Positions 25,452 to 34,371 of a DNA stretch of 64,000 nucleotides are shown here, in pieces. The notes under the pieces were generated by a model. It searched no databases. It saw nothing but the letters and a program-made list of their open reading frames with translations, and had not been told where the DNA came from. How positions within the stretch are numbered: the stretch's first letter is position 1; every line of letters starts with the position of its first letter. The DNA is from Pseudobdellovibrionaceae bacterium (GTDB lineage: Bacteria; Bdellovibrionota; Bdellovibrionia; Bdellovibrionales; Bdellovibrionaceae): contig JAEUWH010000113.1 in the NCBI GenBank assembly GCA_016785955.1, positions 1-64,000 on the forward strand, in the 5' to 3' direction. Both the position numbers and the translations under genes were made by a program.

Positions 25452-25949
25452 TTGAATTTTATCCTGTTTCGACATGCTGAAAAAAAATCCGAGTTGGTCG
25501 CCGACTCATCCTTGTCACAGCAAGGGTTCAATCAAGCTCGAAACCTAGTTCAATTGGTGCAAAACAAAAAATTGCCGCCGCCAACTCATCTCTTTTGCTC
25601 ACCACGTAAGCGCACCAAAGAAACACTGTCATTTTTAGCCGAGCATGCCCACATAAAAATAACCACAAGCCCCCTCCTGGATTTACGAACAAGCCCAGAG
25701 TCTGCCAAAGACTTTCGCTTAAGAATTCAAGAATTTATGGTGGGTTTCCAACTGGACATTCCGGACAGTCCCAATAAACCGCCAACAATCTATGTCTGCA
25801 CTCATCAGGACTGGGCCGAAGAATTCTTAACCATCATCGAAAGCTCGACCGATCTGAGTCAGCCGAAATACTCCAGCTGGCCAAGCGGTCAATACATGTA
25901 TTTTGCCAAATCAGATCTTTGGCACTTAGTGGATTTTAATCGTCTATGA
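25452..25949 (+). CDS. SixA-like histidine phosphatase
   Basis: 165 residues, start TTG at 25452. Histidine phosphatase superfamily: RHA motif FILFRHAEK with R7 and catalytic H8, then LSQQGFNQARNLVQLV, FCSPRKRTKETLSFL and the second catalytic histidine in VCTHQDWAEE. Size and absence of extra domains fit the SixA branch, which dephosphorylates phosphohistidine proteins. Partner unknown. The stop overlaps the FAH-family gene by 4 bp (ATGA), implying coupling. Confidence 0.8.
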   Translation: MNFILFRHAEKKSELVADSSLSQQGFNQARNLVQLVQNKKLPPPTHLFCSPRKRTKETLSFLAEHAHIKITTSPLLDLRTSPESAKDFRLRIQEFMVGFQLDIPDSPNKPPTIYVCTHQDWAEEFLTIIESSTDLSQPKYSSWPSGQYMYFAKSDLWHLVDFNRL

Positions 25950-26530
25950 GTGTCTGGTGTGTAGGGCGAAATTACTCAGAACATGCTAAAGAATTAGGAA
26001 ACTCTATTCCTGACAAACCACTTTTTTTCTTAAAGTCATCTGCCACCGTTCATCATGGTACAACGATGGCCTATCCCGATGGTATTTTATCACTGCATCA
26101 CGAACTGGAACTGGCGTTTCGTTTTGATCAGCACTTGCGGCTTTCGCATATTGCATTGGCCCTGGATCTGACGGATCGCCAAAGACAAAATGAACTCAAA
26201 GCCAAAGGCGAGCCTTGGACGCTGGCAAAGTCGTTTAAAAATGCGTGTCCGATTTCTCCTTGGATCCCGTTTGATTCCAATGAAAATTATTCATTTGAAT
26301 TATATATCAACGAGCAAAAAAAACAGGCCGCGGATCAAAGCCTCATGATTTTCAAATGGCCCCAGCTGGTCTCATTTTTAAAACTGCATTTTCCATTGGC
26401 AGAAGGTGACATCCTACTTTCAGGAACCCCTGCCGGAGTGGGCTCTATCCATCGCGGGGACACTTTAAAATCCGTGCTAAAAAACGCAAAACAACAAATC
26501 CTTATTGAGTGGACTCTAAAAATAGAGTAA
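25946..26530 (+). CDS. Fumarylacetoacetate hydrolase family protein
   Basis: 194 residues, close to the small FAH proteins such as YcgM/FAHD1 (about 215). It begins directly in CVGRNYSEHAKELGN. Metal ligands are E53 and E55 in HHELELAF and D74 in ALDLTDR, with LAKSFKNACPISPW and LLSGTPAGVG also typical. Members hydrolyse acylpyruvates or decarboxylate oxaloacetate; the substrate here is not decidable. It overlaps the SixA-like gene upstream and precedes putA by 86 bp. Confidence 0.85.
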   Translation: MSVWCVGRNYSEHAKELGNSIPDKPLFFLKSSATVHHGTTMAYPDGILSLHHELELAFRFDQHLRLSHIALALDLTDRQRQNELKAKGEPWTLAKSFKNACPISPWIPFDSNENYSFELYINEQKKQAADQSLMIFKWPQLVSFLKLHFPLAEGDILLSGTPAGVGSIHRGDTLKSVLKNAKQQILIEWTLKIE

Positions 26531-26616
26531 TAAATCGAAGATCCTAAAAATTAAAAACGGCTTGTTTAGACCCACTGAGCGGTTTCTAGCAGGGCCAGTA
26601 CGCAAAGGAAATTTCG

Positions 26617-29592
26617 ATGCAAACATCTGAAGCCGATCAAAAACGTATTGTAGAAATTGGTAGTGAAATTTTAAAAAAAATGGAATCTAACTCGAAGGTG
26701 TCTTTGTTCTCAAAAGATTTTTGGTACGGCAGTATCATGGATTGGAGCATGAAGAACGAGACCTTTAAGACCAACATGTTCCGCTTTGTCGACGTTTTGC
26801 CGTCGCTGAATTCCAGTAACGATGTCGCTCAGCACTTGAAAGAATATTTTACCGAAGGGGGATCGGAATTGCCTAGCGTGTTCAACGTCGGTTTGGGATT
26901 AGGCAGCCTAGCACCAGGTTTGATGGCGGGCGCGATCAAAAAGAATGTCACGCAAATGGCGAAAATGTTCATCACGGGTGAAAACCCAAATGAAGCCCTA
27001 CCCGTGCTAAAAAAAATGCGTAAGAACAATCTAACCTTCACCGTGGACATTTTAGGTGAAGCGACCCTTTCTGAAAAAGAAGCCTCCGAGTATTCCAACA
27101 AATACCAAGAATTGATGGACGGCCTAGCGAAAGACGCTGACAAGTGGGATCTGAATCCATTGCTTGATACCGATGCGGAAGGACCACTGCCGAAAGTCAA
27201 CGTGTCCGTAAAAATGTCAGCGTTGTATTCACAAATTAACGATCGCGCCTGGGAAGAAACAAAAACGATTTTAAAAGATCGCCTGCGCCCGCTTTTTAAA
27301 AAGGCAATGGAACGAAATATATTTTTAAACTTGGACATGGAACAATACTCGGTGAAACACCTGACGGTCGAAGTATTCAAAGAACTTTTAATTGAAACCG
27401 AATTGCGCAGCTACAAGTTTTTTGGCTGCGTGATTCAGGCGTACTTGCGCGATTCCAGCGATGACATTCGTGACCTGTGTGAGTTTGCGAAAATCCGTAA
27501 AACTCCGTTCACGGTTCGCTTAGTCAAAGGTGCCTACTGGGACTATGAAACAATTGATTCCGAGCAAAAAAACTGGACCGTTCCCGTCTATACCATCAAG
27601 GCCGAAAGCGATGCTAACTATGAAGTCTGCGCAAAAATTTTGATGGATAATTATCCTCACATCAAAGCCGCATTTGCATCTCATAATGTGCGAACATTGG
27701 CGGCCTGTCTGCACTACGCTCAACTTCGTGGTATTCCTAAAAACGGCTTTGAAATCCAAATGCTGTTTGGCATGGCCGAACCGATCAAGAAAACATTTGC
27801 CGACATGGGCTACCGCGTACGCGAGTATGCCCCCGTGGGGGAGCTTATCCCGGGGATGGCCTATTTAGTACGTCGTCTTTTAGAAAACACCTCGAATGAA
27901 TCTTGGCTGCGCGGTAAGTTTGCGGAAAATAAAACGATGGATGAACTGCTGGCGGACCCCATTACAAAAATTCCAAAACCAGGGACCCCGCCCGCTCCGG
28001 GACAGTACACCTCGACGGCCGCAAAACACAGTTTTCAGAATGAACCGCTGGAAGACTTTGCCGTTGAAAGCAATCGACGCCTGATGCACGAGGCTCTGAA
28101 AAAATTTAACGTTGAGTCCGTGAAGACCGTGATTCCTGAGGTGAATTTTAAAGCGCTGACCGCATCCGAATTTTTAAATCGCGAAAACCCGTCTCAAGCG
28201 AATCAGATCGTGGCTCGCATTGGCTTGGCCAACAAAGACATGGCAGAAATGGCGATCCAAGAATCACACAAAGCATTTCACTCTTGGAAAAAGACATCTC
28301 CCAAAGTACGCGCCGACTATATACGTAAATTGGCGCAGCTGATGCGCACGCGCAAATGGGATTTGATGGCGACGCAAATTTATGAAGTGGGCAAGCCCTG
28401 GGCCGAGGCCGATGGCGACATTGGTGAAGCTATCGATTTTTGCAACTACTATGCAGTTGATATGGAAAAAATTGGTCACCCCCAACGCGTCGGCGGGGTG
28501 CCAGGCGAAACATCTCATTATATCTATAAACCTCGCGGCGTATGTTTGGTGATTGCGCCTTGGAATTTTCCGTTGGCTATCTTGTGCGGCCAGGTCGCCG
28601 CCGCCTTGGTTACTGGCAACACGGTCATCATGAAACCAGCCGAACAAAGCTCATTGATGGCACAAAATCTGTATCAAATGCTGAAAGAATTAAATCTTCC
28701 GGCGGGTGTCGTTCAATTTCTTCCTGGATTAGGTGAAGTCGTTGGCGAATATCTTGTGAACCATCCTCTGACCAGCACGATTGCATTTACGGGATCAATG
28801 AACGTGGGTTTACACATCCTGAACAAATCCTCGATCCCACAAAAAGGTCAAGACCACGTCAAACGTTGCATCATTGAAATGGGTGGAAAAAATGCCGTGA
28901 TCATCGACAGCGACGCCGATTTGGACGAAGCGGTGGATGCGATCGTGTATTCCGCGTTCGGTTTTGCCGGCCAGAAATGTTCGGCCGCCAGCCGATGCAT
29001 CGTCCTTGACGACGTGTACGAAAAGTTTTCTCAACGTCTTGTAGAAGCCACGCGTTCGATTTCGGTGGGCTCTGTACTGAATCCAAAAAATTATCTAGGC
29101 CCCGTTGTCGACAAGGAAGCATACGATCGTATAAATGGTTTGATTAAAAAATATTCTGCTCAACACAAGGTTCTGCAAGCCGCCACCGTCAACACCGACG
29201 GTTATTTTGTATCACCGACTATTTTTGGTGATGTGCCTGCCGATTCCGATTTAGCACAAGAAGAAATCTTTGGTCCCGTTTTAGCTTTGATTAAAGCCAA
29301 AGACATCGACGAAGCCTTAAAGTTTGCGAATGGAACTAAATACGCGTTAACCGGCGGTTTATTTTCACGAAGCCCTGCGAATATTCAAAAAGTTCGTCAT
29401 GAGTTTGAGGTCGGCAATTTGTACATCAATCGGGGAATTACCGGAGCTATGGTAGACCGTCATCCATTCGGTGGTTTTAAAATGAGCGGTGTCGGTTCAA
29501 AAACAGGCGGGCCAGATTATTTAAAACAATTTATGGAACCCATCTGCGTGACCGAAAATACATTACGCCGCGGCTTTGCCCCACAAGAATAA
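26617..29592 (+). CDS. putA: Bifunctional proline dehydrogenase / glutamate semialdehyde dehydrogenase
   Basis: 991 residues, the size of minimal PutA enzymes that lack the DNA-binding ribbon-helix-helix and the C-terminal extra domain, so it should not repress its own gene. The proline dehydrogenase barrel covers about 60-430 (KVNVSVKMSALYSQIN, FTVRLVKGAYWDYET, EIQMLFGMAEP, REYAPVGELIPGMAYLVRRL). The aldehyde dehydrogenase domain covers about 520-980 (PWNFPLAILCGQVAAALVTG, IEMGGKNAVII, catalytic C788 in FAGQKCSAASR). It oxidises proline to glutamate in two steps with FAD and NAD+. Ribosome site AAAGGA. Confidence 0.96.
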   Translation: MQTSEADQKRIVEIGSEILKKMESNSKVSLFSKDFWYGSIMDWSMKNETFKTNMFRFVDVLPSLNSSNDVAQHLKEYFTEGGSELPSVFNVGLGLGSLAPGLMAGAIKKNVTQMAKMFITGENPNEALPVLKKMRKNNLTFTVDILGEATLSEKEASEYSNKYQELMDGLAKDADKWDLNPLLDTDAEGPLPKVNVSVKMSALYSQINDRAWEETKTILKDRLRPLFKKAMERNIFLNLDMEQYSVKHLTVEVFKELLIETELRSYKFFGCVIQAYLRDSSDDIRDLCEFAKIRKTPFTVRLVKGAYWDYETIDSEQKNWTVPVYTIKAESDANYEVCAKILMDNYPHIKAAFASHNVRTLAACLHYAQLRGIPKNGFEIQMLFGMAEPIKKTFADMGYRVREYAPVGELIPGMAYLVRRLLENTSNESWLRGKFAENKTMDELLADPITKIPKPGTPPAPGQYTSTAAKHSFQNEPLEDFAVESNRRLMHEALKKFNVESVKTVIPEVNFKALTASEFLNRENPSQANQIVARIGLANKDMAEMAIQESHKAFHSWKKTSPKVRADYIRKLAQLMRTRKWDLMATQIYEVGKPWAEADGDIGEAIDFCNYYAVDMEKIGHPQRVGGVPGETSHYIYKPRGVCLVIAPWNFPLAILCGQVAAALVTGNTVIMKPAEQSSLMAQNLYQMLKELNLPAGVVQFLPGLGEVVGEYLVNHPLTSTIAFTGSMNVGLHILNKSSIPQKGQDHVKRCIIEMGGKNAVIIDSDADLDEAVDAIVYSAFGFAGQKCSAASRCIVLDDVYEKFSQRLVEATRSISVGSVLNPKNYLGPVVDKEAYDRINGLIKKYSAQHKVLQAATVNTDGYFVSPTIFGDVPADSDLAQEEIFGPVLALIKAKDIDEALKFANGTKYALTGGLFSRSPANIQKVRHEFEVGNLYINRGITGAMVDRHPFGGFKMSGVGSKTGGPDYLKQFMEPICVTENTLRRGFAPQE

Positions 29593-29647
29593 ATTGCAGG
29601 AACGGCATCTACGGAGTGGTTCTATGAATTGTCTGTCCCTTACCAAC

Positions 29648-30595
29648 CTATCTAGGTCCACTCAAGGAGTTTAGTTTCTTTAAATCCATGGTCGCTTTCA
29701 GTGTAAACGCCAGCAGACCACCAAACAAGGCGCCACCAATATGGGCCGAAAAGGCAACGCCTCCGGAAATACCAGGAATCTGCGATGCAAACGAGGCCAT
29801 ATCAGGAATCAAATACATGGGAATCAGGATCAGCGTAGGTAAATAAATACAGCCGTGATTACCTTCCGTCGGGCTCAGAAAATAATAAAACCGAGTGTTC
29901 TGCCTTAAAAAATAAAAGGCGTAAAAGGCGATCAGTCCACTGACCGCGCCGCTGGCACCCACCATGGGAATCAATGTGGTCGGATTAAAATACAGATAGA
30001 ACAGCCCTCCAGCCACGCCACTAAAAATATAAAGCAGTGTAAATCCGACCGCCCCCAGGACACCCTCCAGGGCGTAGCCAATCAAAAATAAAAACAGCAT
30101 ATTACTAAAAAGATGCCAAAGATTCATATGGGAAAATTGATAGGTAATCCAGCTCAATGACTTTTTATTCCCATGAGAAAGACCTAACATATACAAAGTC
30201 TGCTGCTTGACCTTATCTTGATACTCACTCAATAAATATTTCCAACGCGCCCATCGAACTTCATCTTTGTCCCAAATTTGATTTTCCACCGAGCGGATAA
30301 AATCCTTGTCGCGTAGTGCGGCCGCATTCAAAATCATCTTGTGATCAGGATTCGAAAAATCGTACTGCACTAGAAGCTTTTTGTTTTCGTCTAAATGGCT
30401 GTTCTGAAGTAGATATTTGTAAAAGTAATCTGCCGTCACGCTTGCGTAATTGGCATTGAACAATTTCGATTTGGCTTTTTCAGCATCGGCATCAACAAAG
30501 AAAATAAAAAACAACAACACATTGGCCAATATAAAGATATTGACGAAATTAATTTCCATTCTATTTATAAAAATTTTTGGCCAAGGAAAAATCAT
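29648..30595 (-). CDS. Rhomboid-family intramembrane serine protease
   Basis: 315 residues from the ATG at 30593-30595, which overlaps the stop of the upstream RDD gene (ATGA). One N-terminal membrane segment, a ~100-residue periplasmic or cytoplasmic loop, then six membrane helices. Rhomboid motifs: YQFSHMNLWHLFSNMLFLF (HxxxN type), the catalytic serine in VGASGAVSGL and the catalytic histidine in SAHIGGALFGGL. It cleaves membrane proteins within the bilayer. The long first loop is unusual. It is translationally coupled to the RDD protein. Confidence 0.9.
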   Translation of the reverse strand: MIFPWPKIFINRMEINFVNIFILANVLLFFIFFVDADAEKAKSKLFNANYASVTADYFYKYLLQNSHLDENKKLLVQYDFSNPDHKMILNAAALRDKDFIRSVENQIWDKDEVRWARWKYLLSEYQDKVKQQTLYMLGLSHGNKKSLSWITYQFSHMNLWHLFSNMLFLFLIGYALEGVLGAVGFTLLYIFSGVAGGLFYLYFNPTTLIPMVGASGAVSGLIAFYAFYFLRQNTRFYYFLSPTEGNHGCIYLPTLILIPMYLIPDMASFASQIPGISGGVAFSAHIGGALFGGLLAFTLKATMDLKKLNSLSGPR

Positions 30596-31740
30596 GGCGA
30601 CACACTCATGCGTTTCAAAAATCGTTCTTTTTGTGATGACCATTGGGATTTTTGATTTCCCTCGGACGCTGGATTTCGGGACGTTTGCTCGTTTAAAAAC
30701 ACATACGAAGTAAGATAGTACAACTCTAAATTTCTATTCCAATCCACGTAAGTGTACAAAGTATCTAAATCTGAAAACACCCGCGCGTGTTCGTTCTTTG
30801 CCAAGGCTTGATTCATATCGAACAAAACATTAATCACCGCTTCATCATCCAGTTTACCTAAATCCATTTTTGGCGTTCTGTCTGCTTGGCAAATCAATCT
30901 GTCCCCATTGCCCTCGCAGTACTTAGCCTTGTAGGATTCCTTCAATTCATCGTTCGGAGTTACAATATACTGCGCCAAGTAGTTGAGCTTAGCGACGGAC
31001 GTATCAGCATCAAAAGCTTGCTCAACCAGCACTCGAGCACAGCGTAAACTTTCACTTTCTTTATGCTTGGAAAGATAATTTTTAAGCGATTGAACCAATG
31101 TCTCTCGACATTGAGTCCCCTCTTTAACACTGGTCACTTTATCCGGCACCTTTGAAACCGATCTAAAAAATAAAAGCCCAATCGTCATAAAGAAAAAAAT
31201 GATGACGGTATAGGTCCAGCGCAGAATAATCTTTCTGAACTCGGGATGAATTTCGTCTGCTTTACCTTGTCGCAAACTGACAAGCCGTGTACCCGCCGCA
31301 CGATCGTAAAAAGTCGAACGATCGGCTCTTAAAACAATTTCGATAAATGGCAAACAGCTGAACAAAATCGCCTGAAACTTCAATACTGATCGGAACAATA
31401 CTGCGATCAACGATGCGGGCGCTCCTTTTTGAGTTTCTACTCGCATATACAGAAAACGGTGCCCTGGCGTCGCACCATGAAAAAATATAAACAAAACTTC
31501 ATACAAAAGAAACAACGAGAAACTTATAAATATATACTGCACGACCAAATTAAAAATCGGCTCTGCCTGTTTGTTGAAAAGAGCCCAACGAATATCCGCA
31601 GCGATACCGCTGGTGAACAAAGAAATTACCGGTGTCAAAATTAAAAAGTCAATCACATTAGCGAAAAAGCGATCCAGATACGGAGCAGAATTTGGGGATG
31701 CCGGCGCCGATCGTGAGTCTGAAAAGTCTCGTGTTACCAT
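30592..31740 (-). CDS. RDD-family membrane protein
   Basis: 382 residues. The N-terminal 170 residues form an RDD domain: YLDRFFANVIDFLILTPV with the R-D pair near residue 24-31, GATPGHRFLYMRV and TFYDRAAGTRLV. Three or four membrane helices follow the pattern, then another helix at about 185-205. The C-terminal ~180 residues are soluble, helical and have four cysteines, likely periplasmic. Function unknown; RDD proteins are sometimes ion or small-molecule transporters. Coupled to the rhomboid gene. Confidence 0.78.
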   Translation of the reverse strand: MVTRDFSDSRSAPASPNSAPYLDRFFANVIDFLILTPVISLFTSGIAADIRWALFNKQAEPIFNLVVQYIFISFSLFLLYEVLFIFFHGATPGHRFLYMRVETQKGAPASLIAVLFRSVLKFQAILFSCLPFIEIVLRADRSTFYDRAAGTRLVSLRQGKADEIHPEFRKIILRWTYTVIIFFFMTIGLLFFRSVSKVPDKVTSVKEGTQCRETLVQSLKNYLSKHKESESLRCARVLVEQAFDADTSVAKLNYLAQYIVTPNDELKESYKAKYCEGNGDRLICQADRTPKMDLGKLDDEAVINVLFDMNQALAKNEHARVFSDLDTLYTYVDWNRNLELYYLTSYVFLNEQTSRNPASEGNQKSQWSSQKERFLKRMSVSP

Positions 31741-31786
31741 GTCTCTATGTCGACAAAATGTTCACTTTATAAAAGACTAGATTTAC

Positions 31787-31817
31787 AAAAAAAGCCCCTC
31801 TTTTTAGGAGGGGCTTT
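31787..31817 (-). terminator. Rho-independent terminator
   Basis: Perfect 10-bp stem AAAGCCCCTC / GAGGGGCTTT with a 7-nt loop and a T-run on the minus strand. It ends the membrane-protein gene at 31846-32457. Confidence 0.85.
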
Positions 31818-31845
31818 GGTAAGTGCTGTATTCACCAAATTAAAA

Positions 31846-32457
31846 CTATAGAACTTTAAGCTGAGTTAATTTCCCAGCAGCATCTTTGTCCAGTTGCAAA
31901 CGATCAACGACTAGACCTGTCTTATCCAGAAGTTCGTACACTTCTGAACCTTCAGATTTATTCATCAACTTGAATTGAACGGCCTTATCATTAAACAAGC
32001 TGATATATTTTTTGACGAACAGTTCTCCGTCACCGACAGAGACTCGCATATCATCCGCCTCATCAGATTGAATCTCTAGAACTCGCTGATGATCTGACTT
32101 CACCCGATATCGACCTTCCAACGACGAGAAAATCATTTCGTCCTTCAAGGACGGCTCTTTTGACGTATAGCCTACCAAATTCTCTTTAGCAGCAATTTCC
32201 CGAGCTAACAAATGCTCTTTGATAATGGTCTGTTTATTATCCAGCTGAATCGAAGCAACATTACGAGCATTGGCATTGCCGAATTTATTAAAATCAGAAA
32301 TCCACTGATTGGCCGCCACCGTAAAAATAAACAAACCCAGAACGGAAAGACCCAATACCGCTTTCTTTTCCTGAGTGCGCAACATCGATTTTTGACGAAC
32401 CATGCGGTTGGAAGGAAAATCGATCACATTATTTTTCTGGTCTTGATGCTTGCTCAT
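31846..32457 (-). CDS. Single-span membrane protein of unknown function
   Basis: 203 residues. A basic cytoplasmic N-terminus of ~30 residues is followed by one membrane segment (AVLGLSVLGLFIFTVAANQWI) and a ~150-residue soluble, probably periplasmic domain with charged strands and helices. No catalytic motif or family recognised. A strong terminator follows. It stands alone on its strand. Confidence 0.7.
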   Translation of the reverse strand: MSKHQDQKNNVIDFPSNRMVRQKSMLRTQEKKAVLGLSVLGLFIFTVAANQWISDFNKFGNANARNVASIQLDNKQTIIKEHLLAREIAAKENLVGYTSKEPSLKDEMIFSSLEGRYRVKSDHQRVLEIQSDEADDMRVSVGDGELFVKKYISLFNDKAVQFKLMNKSEGSEVYELLDKTGLVVDRLQLDKDAAGKLTQLKVL

Positions 32458-32668
32458 TTAACCCTCTCCTATTATCTTAGCCTACTTTCTCGTCTAATTT
32501 TAAAAAAAATAAAATTAGGACCTTGATCGGTACGCGGCGTATTTAAAAGATTATAAAAGATTAAGTTAGCGAAATAGATGCCAACCAAAACCAACTAGGT
32601 TCGCTTAGAGTTTCATAAACTATCGTACTATTAGTCAATTGATCACAGAAACATGACATCTCAAAACG

Positions 32669-32741
32669 AAACATTTTTAGAAGAACTTTAAAAGAAATTT
32701 TAAGAGAAATTTCAAAAGGCATTCCAAATGAAATTTTAAAG
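32669..32741. repeat. Degenerate 12-bp tandem repeat
   Basis: Units GAAATTTTAAGA, GAAATTTCAAAA, GGCATTCCAAAT, GAAATTTTAAAG and a shorter GAACTTTAAAA follow one another in phase. It lies in the gap downstream of the pseudouridine synthase fusion gene. Confidence 0.5.
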
Positions 32742-32751
32742 ATCTGGGTGC

Positions 32752-34371
32752 TTATGCGTGATGATTTCGTCGGATCAAGAATGATTTTAAATTTGCCTTC
32801 TGCTCGGGCCACTCGAAATCGAGTGATGGCAAAATCAAACTTAACTCCAGTCCCTTTTCTGCATTCATAATTTTGCGACGTAGGTCATCGATGTAAAAAC
32901 CATCGTAAGCCGTCGACAACAACAAAGTACCTTCGTCCGCCAATACGCGAAGACACAGCAACAAAAGCTTTTCAAAATCCTTTTCAATTCGAAACACGCC
33001 CTTCTCACGACGAAAAAAAGTGGGGACGTCGCAAACCACAATGTCAAATTGCTGTCTCTTGGCAACAGCACCTTCCATAAATGTGATGCTATCACGGCAT
33101 AAGAACACAGTTTCCGGCCCCATATCTAATTCATTGATGGCGAAATTTTGTTTTGACCACGCCAGATTGTTTTTATTCGAATCCACCGAGGTCAGTTTGA
33201 AAGCACCGCCCATGGCTGCGGCGACAGCATAGCCGCCAGTGTAGGAAAAAACATTCAACACAGACTTTTGGGACGCATTCCTTAAAAGCCACTGCCTTTG
33301 CAATCGCTGATTCAAGTACAACCCGCAGGATCCATTCACATCCCCACGCAACTCGGATTGAATGCGTCCTTCACTAACCAACCAAGTACACGGGTGCATT
33401 GTCTTTTCCGGACCATCCAAGGTCATCGGTGGCTTTGCCAACTCAACAATCGCCGAATTTGTACCAATTATTTTTTTTCCACTCGCGTGATGAACAAGAA
33501 TGTCTCGGCGAAAATATTGGCCGACATCCGCCCACAACTGTTCATCCACGGCCGTCCATTCTTCCTTTAGCCAATACAAAATCCAGCGCGGTCCCATCTG
33601 ATCCAAGTTGTAACCCGGCCCGCCACCACGATCACCCATGACATGATTAACCAAACGCACGCACGGTGGCCGCCCAGAATCCACAGGAAATAACCTCTGC
33701 CGACGATCCACTTCAAAAATAACCTGCACAAGCGGCCTGTTTTTTAATAATTTTAAATCTTCAAAATAACCGGGCAATCGTGATTGAATTTTGATTCCAT
33801 TCGGAAACAGCATTTGGTGATTATGCAGACATAGAAAAGGATACGGAGCGCCCTCGTACTTTTCGTCCCCCAGCAAAGATAGCCCGGCGACCTGTGCATG
33901 AATGCGGATCTGATGATTACGCCCCGAAAAGGGATGCGCCCGCCATACTTGAAAACCATCTTGCGTGCGAACCCAATTCATTTCTGTTTTTGCATCCAGT
34001 TCTTTTGCTTTATGAACAATAGGCTGCTCGACTAAAAGATTTTTTTTGCTATGTTCTTTTTGCGTAATAAACCAATATTCTTTGTCGACCTGGCGATTCA
34101 AAAAAAAATCTTTATACACTTTGGCCGCCGCCAACGACTTGCCAAAAATCATGACCCCGGTGGTGGTCTTGTCCAAACGATGAATAATATGCAGTTTTTG
34201 ATTTCGGTTTTTCTCGTAAATTTCGATCAGGCCATCTTTGATGGCCTCGCCATGGGCGTGCTTGGAATCGTTCGTATGGGCATCAAACCCGTATGGCTTA
34301 TCAATCGCGATGATATCGTCGTCTTCAAACAAAACAGATAACAAATCGTCGTGAAGCCGTAGAAAATTCAT
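32752..34371 (-). CDS. RluA-type pseudouridine synthase fused to RlmI/K-like methyltransferase
   Basis: 539 residues. Residues about 10-215 are an RluA-family pseudouridine synthase: DIIAIDKPYGFDAH, catalytic D67 in HIIHRLDKTTTGVMIF, and PFSGRNHQIRIHAQVAGLSL. Residues about 280-535 resemble class I SAM methyltransferases that modify rRNA cytosine or guanine (RlmI/RlmK type): GLYLNQRLQRQWLL, VLNVFSYTGGYAVAAAMGGA, VDSNKNNLAWSKQN, FDIVVCDVPTFFRR. Both active sites seem intact, so it may perform two rRNA modifications. It starts directly after the ABC-F stop codon, so they share an operon. Confidence 0.87.
   Translation of the reverse strand: MNFLRLHDDLLSVLFEDDDIIAIDKPYGFDAHTNDSKHAHGEAIKDGLIEIYEKNRNQKLHIIHRLDKTTTGVMIFGKSLAAAKVYKDFFLNRQVDKEYWFITQKEHSKKNLLVEQPIVHKAKELDAKTEMNWVRTQDGFQVWRAHPFSGRNHQIRIHAQVAGLSLLGDEKYEGAPYPFLCLHNHQMLFPNGIKIQSRLPGYFEDLKLLKNRPLVQVIFEVDRRQRLFPVDSGRPPCVRLVNHVMGDRGGGPGYNLDQMGPRWILYWLKEEWTAVDEQLWADVGQYFRRDILVHHASGKKIIGTNSAIVELAKPPMTLDGPEKTMHPCTWLVSEGRIQSELRGDVNGSCGLYLNQRLQRQWLLRNASQKSVLNVFSYTGGYAVAAAMGGAFKLTSVDSNKNNLAWSKQNFAINELDMGPETVFLCRDSITFMEGAVAKRQQFDIVVCDVPTFFRREKGVFRIEKDFEKLLLLCLRVLADEGTLLLSTAYDGFYIDDLRRKIMNAEKGLELSLILPSLDFEWPEQKANLKSFLIRRNHHA

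Noticed and set aside
32561-32812. Minus-strand 83-codon frame beside the fusion gene
   Set aside because: Its middle is just a translation of the 12-bp tandem repeat and it overlaps the end of a real gene.
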